From NCBI RefSeq assembly GCF_005222205.1, contig NZ_CP032349.1, forward strand, positions 248,001 through 312,000: a stretch of 64,000 nucleotides of DNA, in the 5' to 3' direction. Every line of letters begins with the position of its first letter. The first letter of the stretch is position 1. Source of the DNA: Azospirillum brasilense (GTDB taxonomy: Bacteria > Pseudomonadota > Alphaproteobacteria > Azospirillales > Azospirillaceae). The translations under genes and the position numbers were made by a program. The notes below the pieces were generated by a model. The model did not search any database and was not told the DNA's origin. It worked only from the letters and a program-made list of their open reading frames with translations. Below, one piece after another: positions 62,444 through 64,000 of the stretch.

Positions 62444-63139
62444 TCACTGGCCGTCGACGATCGCGATGTTGCGGTAGGCGCGGCCGAAATGGCGCTCGAT
62501 GCGGCGCTGGACGATGTCCCACAGCGAGGTCATCAGCAGATAGTAGAGGGCGGCCACCGTGAACAGCTCCAGCACCATGAAGCGCTCCTGGATGAGAAGC
62601 TGGGTGCTGCGCAGCAGCTCCTCCATCGAGATGACGGAGGTGACCGAGGTCGTCTTCAGCAGCCCGTTCACGCTGTTGCCGAGCGCCGGGATGATGATGC
62701 GGATGGCCTGCGGCAGCACGATGTAGACCATCACCTGGGCCGAGTTCAGGCCGAGCGCGCGGCCGGCGTTGCTCTGCCCGGCGGCGACGCCGAGGATGCC
62801 GCCACGGATGATCTCGGCCAGATAGGCGGCCTCGTTGAGGATCAGGCCGATCAGCGCGGATTCCGTCACCGACAGCTTGATGCCGATCTGCGGCAGGCCG
62901 GTGTAGATGATGATGAGCTGGACCAGCAGCGGCGTGCCGCGGAACACCCAGATGTAGGCCTGCGCCGCCGCCGATACCCAGCGGTACGGCGACAGCCGCA
63001 GCAGCGCCAGCAGGCAGCCGACCACGAGACCGCCGGCGATGCCCGCCAGCGTCAGCCACAGGGTCGTGATCGCTCCGCTGAGCAGGTAACCGTTGAACAG
63101 GTAGTCGAAGAAGCCGTCCCAGTTCCAGCCGCTGGTCAT
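62444..63139 (-). CDS. Polar amino-acid-type ABC transporter permease
   Basis: A 231-residue HisM/GlnP-type permease with five hydrophobic segments (ITTLWLTLAGIAGGLVVGCL, YIWVFRGTPLLVQLIIIYTG and others). The inner-membrane EAA loop is AGQSNAGRALGLNSAQVMVY then IVLPQAIRIIIPALGN. It would form a homodimer and needs an ATPase, which is not in the window and may lie elsewhere. The gene is between the binding-protein and GntR genes in the pyrimidine-type operon. The GTPLLVQL segment is shared by the amino-acid (PAAT) family. Confidence 0.92.
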   Translation of the reverse strand: MTSGWNWDGFFDYLFNGYLLSGAITTLWLTLAGIAGGLVVGCLLALLRLSPYRWVSAAAQAYIWVFRGTPLLVQLIIIYTGLPQIGIKLSVTESALIGLILNEAAYLAEIIRGGILGVAAGQSNAGRALGLNSAQVMVYIVLPQAIRIIIPALGNSVNGLLKTTSVTSVISMEELLRSTQLLIQERFMVLELFTVAALYYLLMTSLWDIVQRRIERHFGRAYRNIAIVDGQ

Positions 63140-63211
63140 TCCGTCAACCTTTCGCTCTTATCCGCCGCGCGGGCGGCGGCCGGGACGCGCCCCGCCGCCG
63201 CCCGCACCCAC

Positions 63212-64000
63212 TCACATGCCGGGGCCGTTGACCTTGAAGGCGCCCTCGTTGGGCAGCAGGCCGTACTCCTCCATCAGGGCCTTGTAGGAGCCGTCCTTCT
63301 GCATGTCGTTGAGCACGCCGACCACCGCCTCGCTCAGCGCCTTGCTCTTCATCGCGAGGGCGACGGGGGTCGGGAACAGGCCGTGCAGGGCGCGGTCGAA
63401 GTCGCCGCGCTTGCTGTATTCGGCCGCCGTCGGGTCGATGGCCACCGACGCCTCGGTCTGGCCGGCGCGCAGCGCCTGATAGGCCGTGGCGAAGTTGTCG
63501 AAGGTCTTGATCTCGATCGGCTTCAGCCCCTTGGCGACAATCATCTTGTCGAGCTCGCGCAGCTTGCGCTCCTCGAAGCCGCCCAGCTCGACGCCGACCG
63601 GGCGGCCCGACAGATCCTCCGGCTTGGTGATCTTCAGCGGGTTGCCCTTGGACACCGAGACGCTGATCGCCTGCGATTCATAGTTGATCATCGGCATCAT
63701 CTTGGCCCGCTCCTCGGTCCAGAAGATGCCGGTGTTGATCAGGTCCCAGCGGCCGGCCTGGAGGCCGGGAATCATCGCCGAGAACTCGATGCGGACATAT
63801 TCCGGGGTCAGGCAGAGGCGCTTGGCGATCTCGTTGCCCAGCGTGATGCGCATGCCCTTCAGCACGCCGTTGGAATCGACGAACTGCATCGGCGGCAGGG
63901 TCGGGTTGGTCGACATCACCAGCGTGCCGGGCTTGATCAGCTCGGAGTCGGCGACCGCCGGCTTGCAGCCGGCGGTTTGGGCGGCGGCCGGCAGCGCGAA
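63212..64000 (-). CDS. Amino-acid-type ABC transporter substrate-binding protein (5' end outside window)
   Basis: The frame is open to the window edge, giving the last 262 residues of a family 3 periplasmic binding protein; the first visible residues FALPAAAQTA are the end of a Sec leader. LVMSTNPTLPPMQFVDSNGV begins lobe 1, followed by GMRITLGNEIAKRLCLTPEY, KPEDLSGRPVGVELGGFEER and YQALRAGQTEASVAIDP. Such proteins bind polar amino acids or related zwitterions. It is the first gene in this operon within the window and should deliver the ligand to the permease 72 bases downstream. The ligand is probably a ureide or amino acid tied to the dihydropyrimidinase. Confidence 0.92.
   Translation of the reverse strand, partial: FALPAAAQTAGCKPAVADSELIKPGTLVMSTNPTLPPMQFVDSNGVLKGMRITLGNEIAKRLCLTPEYVRIEFSAMIPGLQAGRWDLINTGIFWTEERAKMMPMINYESQAISVSVSKGNPLKITKPEDLSGRPVGVELGGFEERKLRELDKMIVAKGLKPIEIKTFDNFATAYQALRAGQTEASVAIDPTAAEYSKRGDFDRALHGLFPTPVALAMKSKALSEAVVGVLNDMQKDGSYKALMEEYGLLPNEGAFKVNGPGM

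Overview
The window is GC-rich alphaproteobacterial DNA. Codon use, gene families and the iteron/RepA/ParAB replication module best fit a secondary replicon (plasmid or chromid) of an Azospirillum-like member of the Rhodospirillales; that placement is inference from gene content, since no rRNA or species marker is present. There are three kinds of territory: metabolic operons at both ends (1-9.5 kb and 35.6-64 kb), a nitrile hydratase operon (12.5-17 kb), and a scarred accessory zone (17-33.5 kb) full of insertion sequences, gene stumps and the replication origin.

1-9.5 kb: end of a thiolase gene, an SDR and an enoyl-CoA hydratase (fatty-acid-like oxidation), an IS6 element, an SDR/tautomerase pair divergent from a LysR gene, then an organic-peroxide module (OhrR, Ohr, a Tat-exported alpha/beta hydrolase and a DipZ-like CcdA-thioredoxin fusion) with three OhrR-like operators. 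9.5-12.5 kb: a large ELW-DGT/RTX calcium-binding protein flanked by IS6 stumps. 12.5-17 kb: a cobalt-type nitrile hydratase operon read leftwards (CobW GTPase, beta, alpha, activator, CbiM-like permease) followed by a GlxA-type regulator.

17-28.9 kb: mosaic of phage- or plasmid-type small genes (several coupled by ATGA overlaps), fragments of IS630, IS1380, IS256, IS6, a resolvase and a vapBC pair, a degenerate tRNA-Ala, an intact IS5 element with a CTAA target duplication, and gene remnants (DUF2721, PfpI, NnrS). Three frames here are each broken by a single in-frame TAG.

28.9-35.5 kb: the replication and partition module. About ten 15-bp direct iterons at roughly 22-bp steps, an AT-rich stretch, three inverted iterons and three more direct ones lead into repA. 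After a field of transposase debris come parA and parB, bracketed by three copies of a 16-bp palindrome that are good parS candidates.

35.6-64 kb: a Tat-type aldo/keto reductase with a DUF6064 membrane protein; a leftward catabolic operon (crotonase homologue, aldehyde dehydrogenase, branched-chain-type binding protein, hydroxyisobutyrate dehydrogenase family, quinone reductase, malonyl-CoA synthetase family) divergent from a GntR regulator; a rightward binding-protein / hybrid histidine kinase / response-regulator module that looks like a sensory unit; a vapBC pair; a ferric-siderophore FecI-FecR-TonB receptor-DUF3649-PepSY operon with a Fur-like box; and a leftward pyrimidine/hydantoin-type operon (amino-acid-type ABC binding protein and permease, GntR, dihydropyrimidinase, DUF3830) running off the right end.
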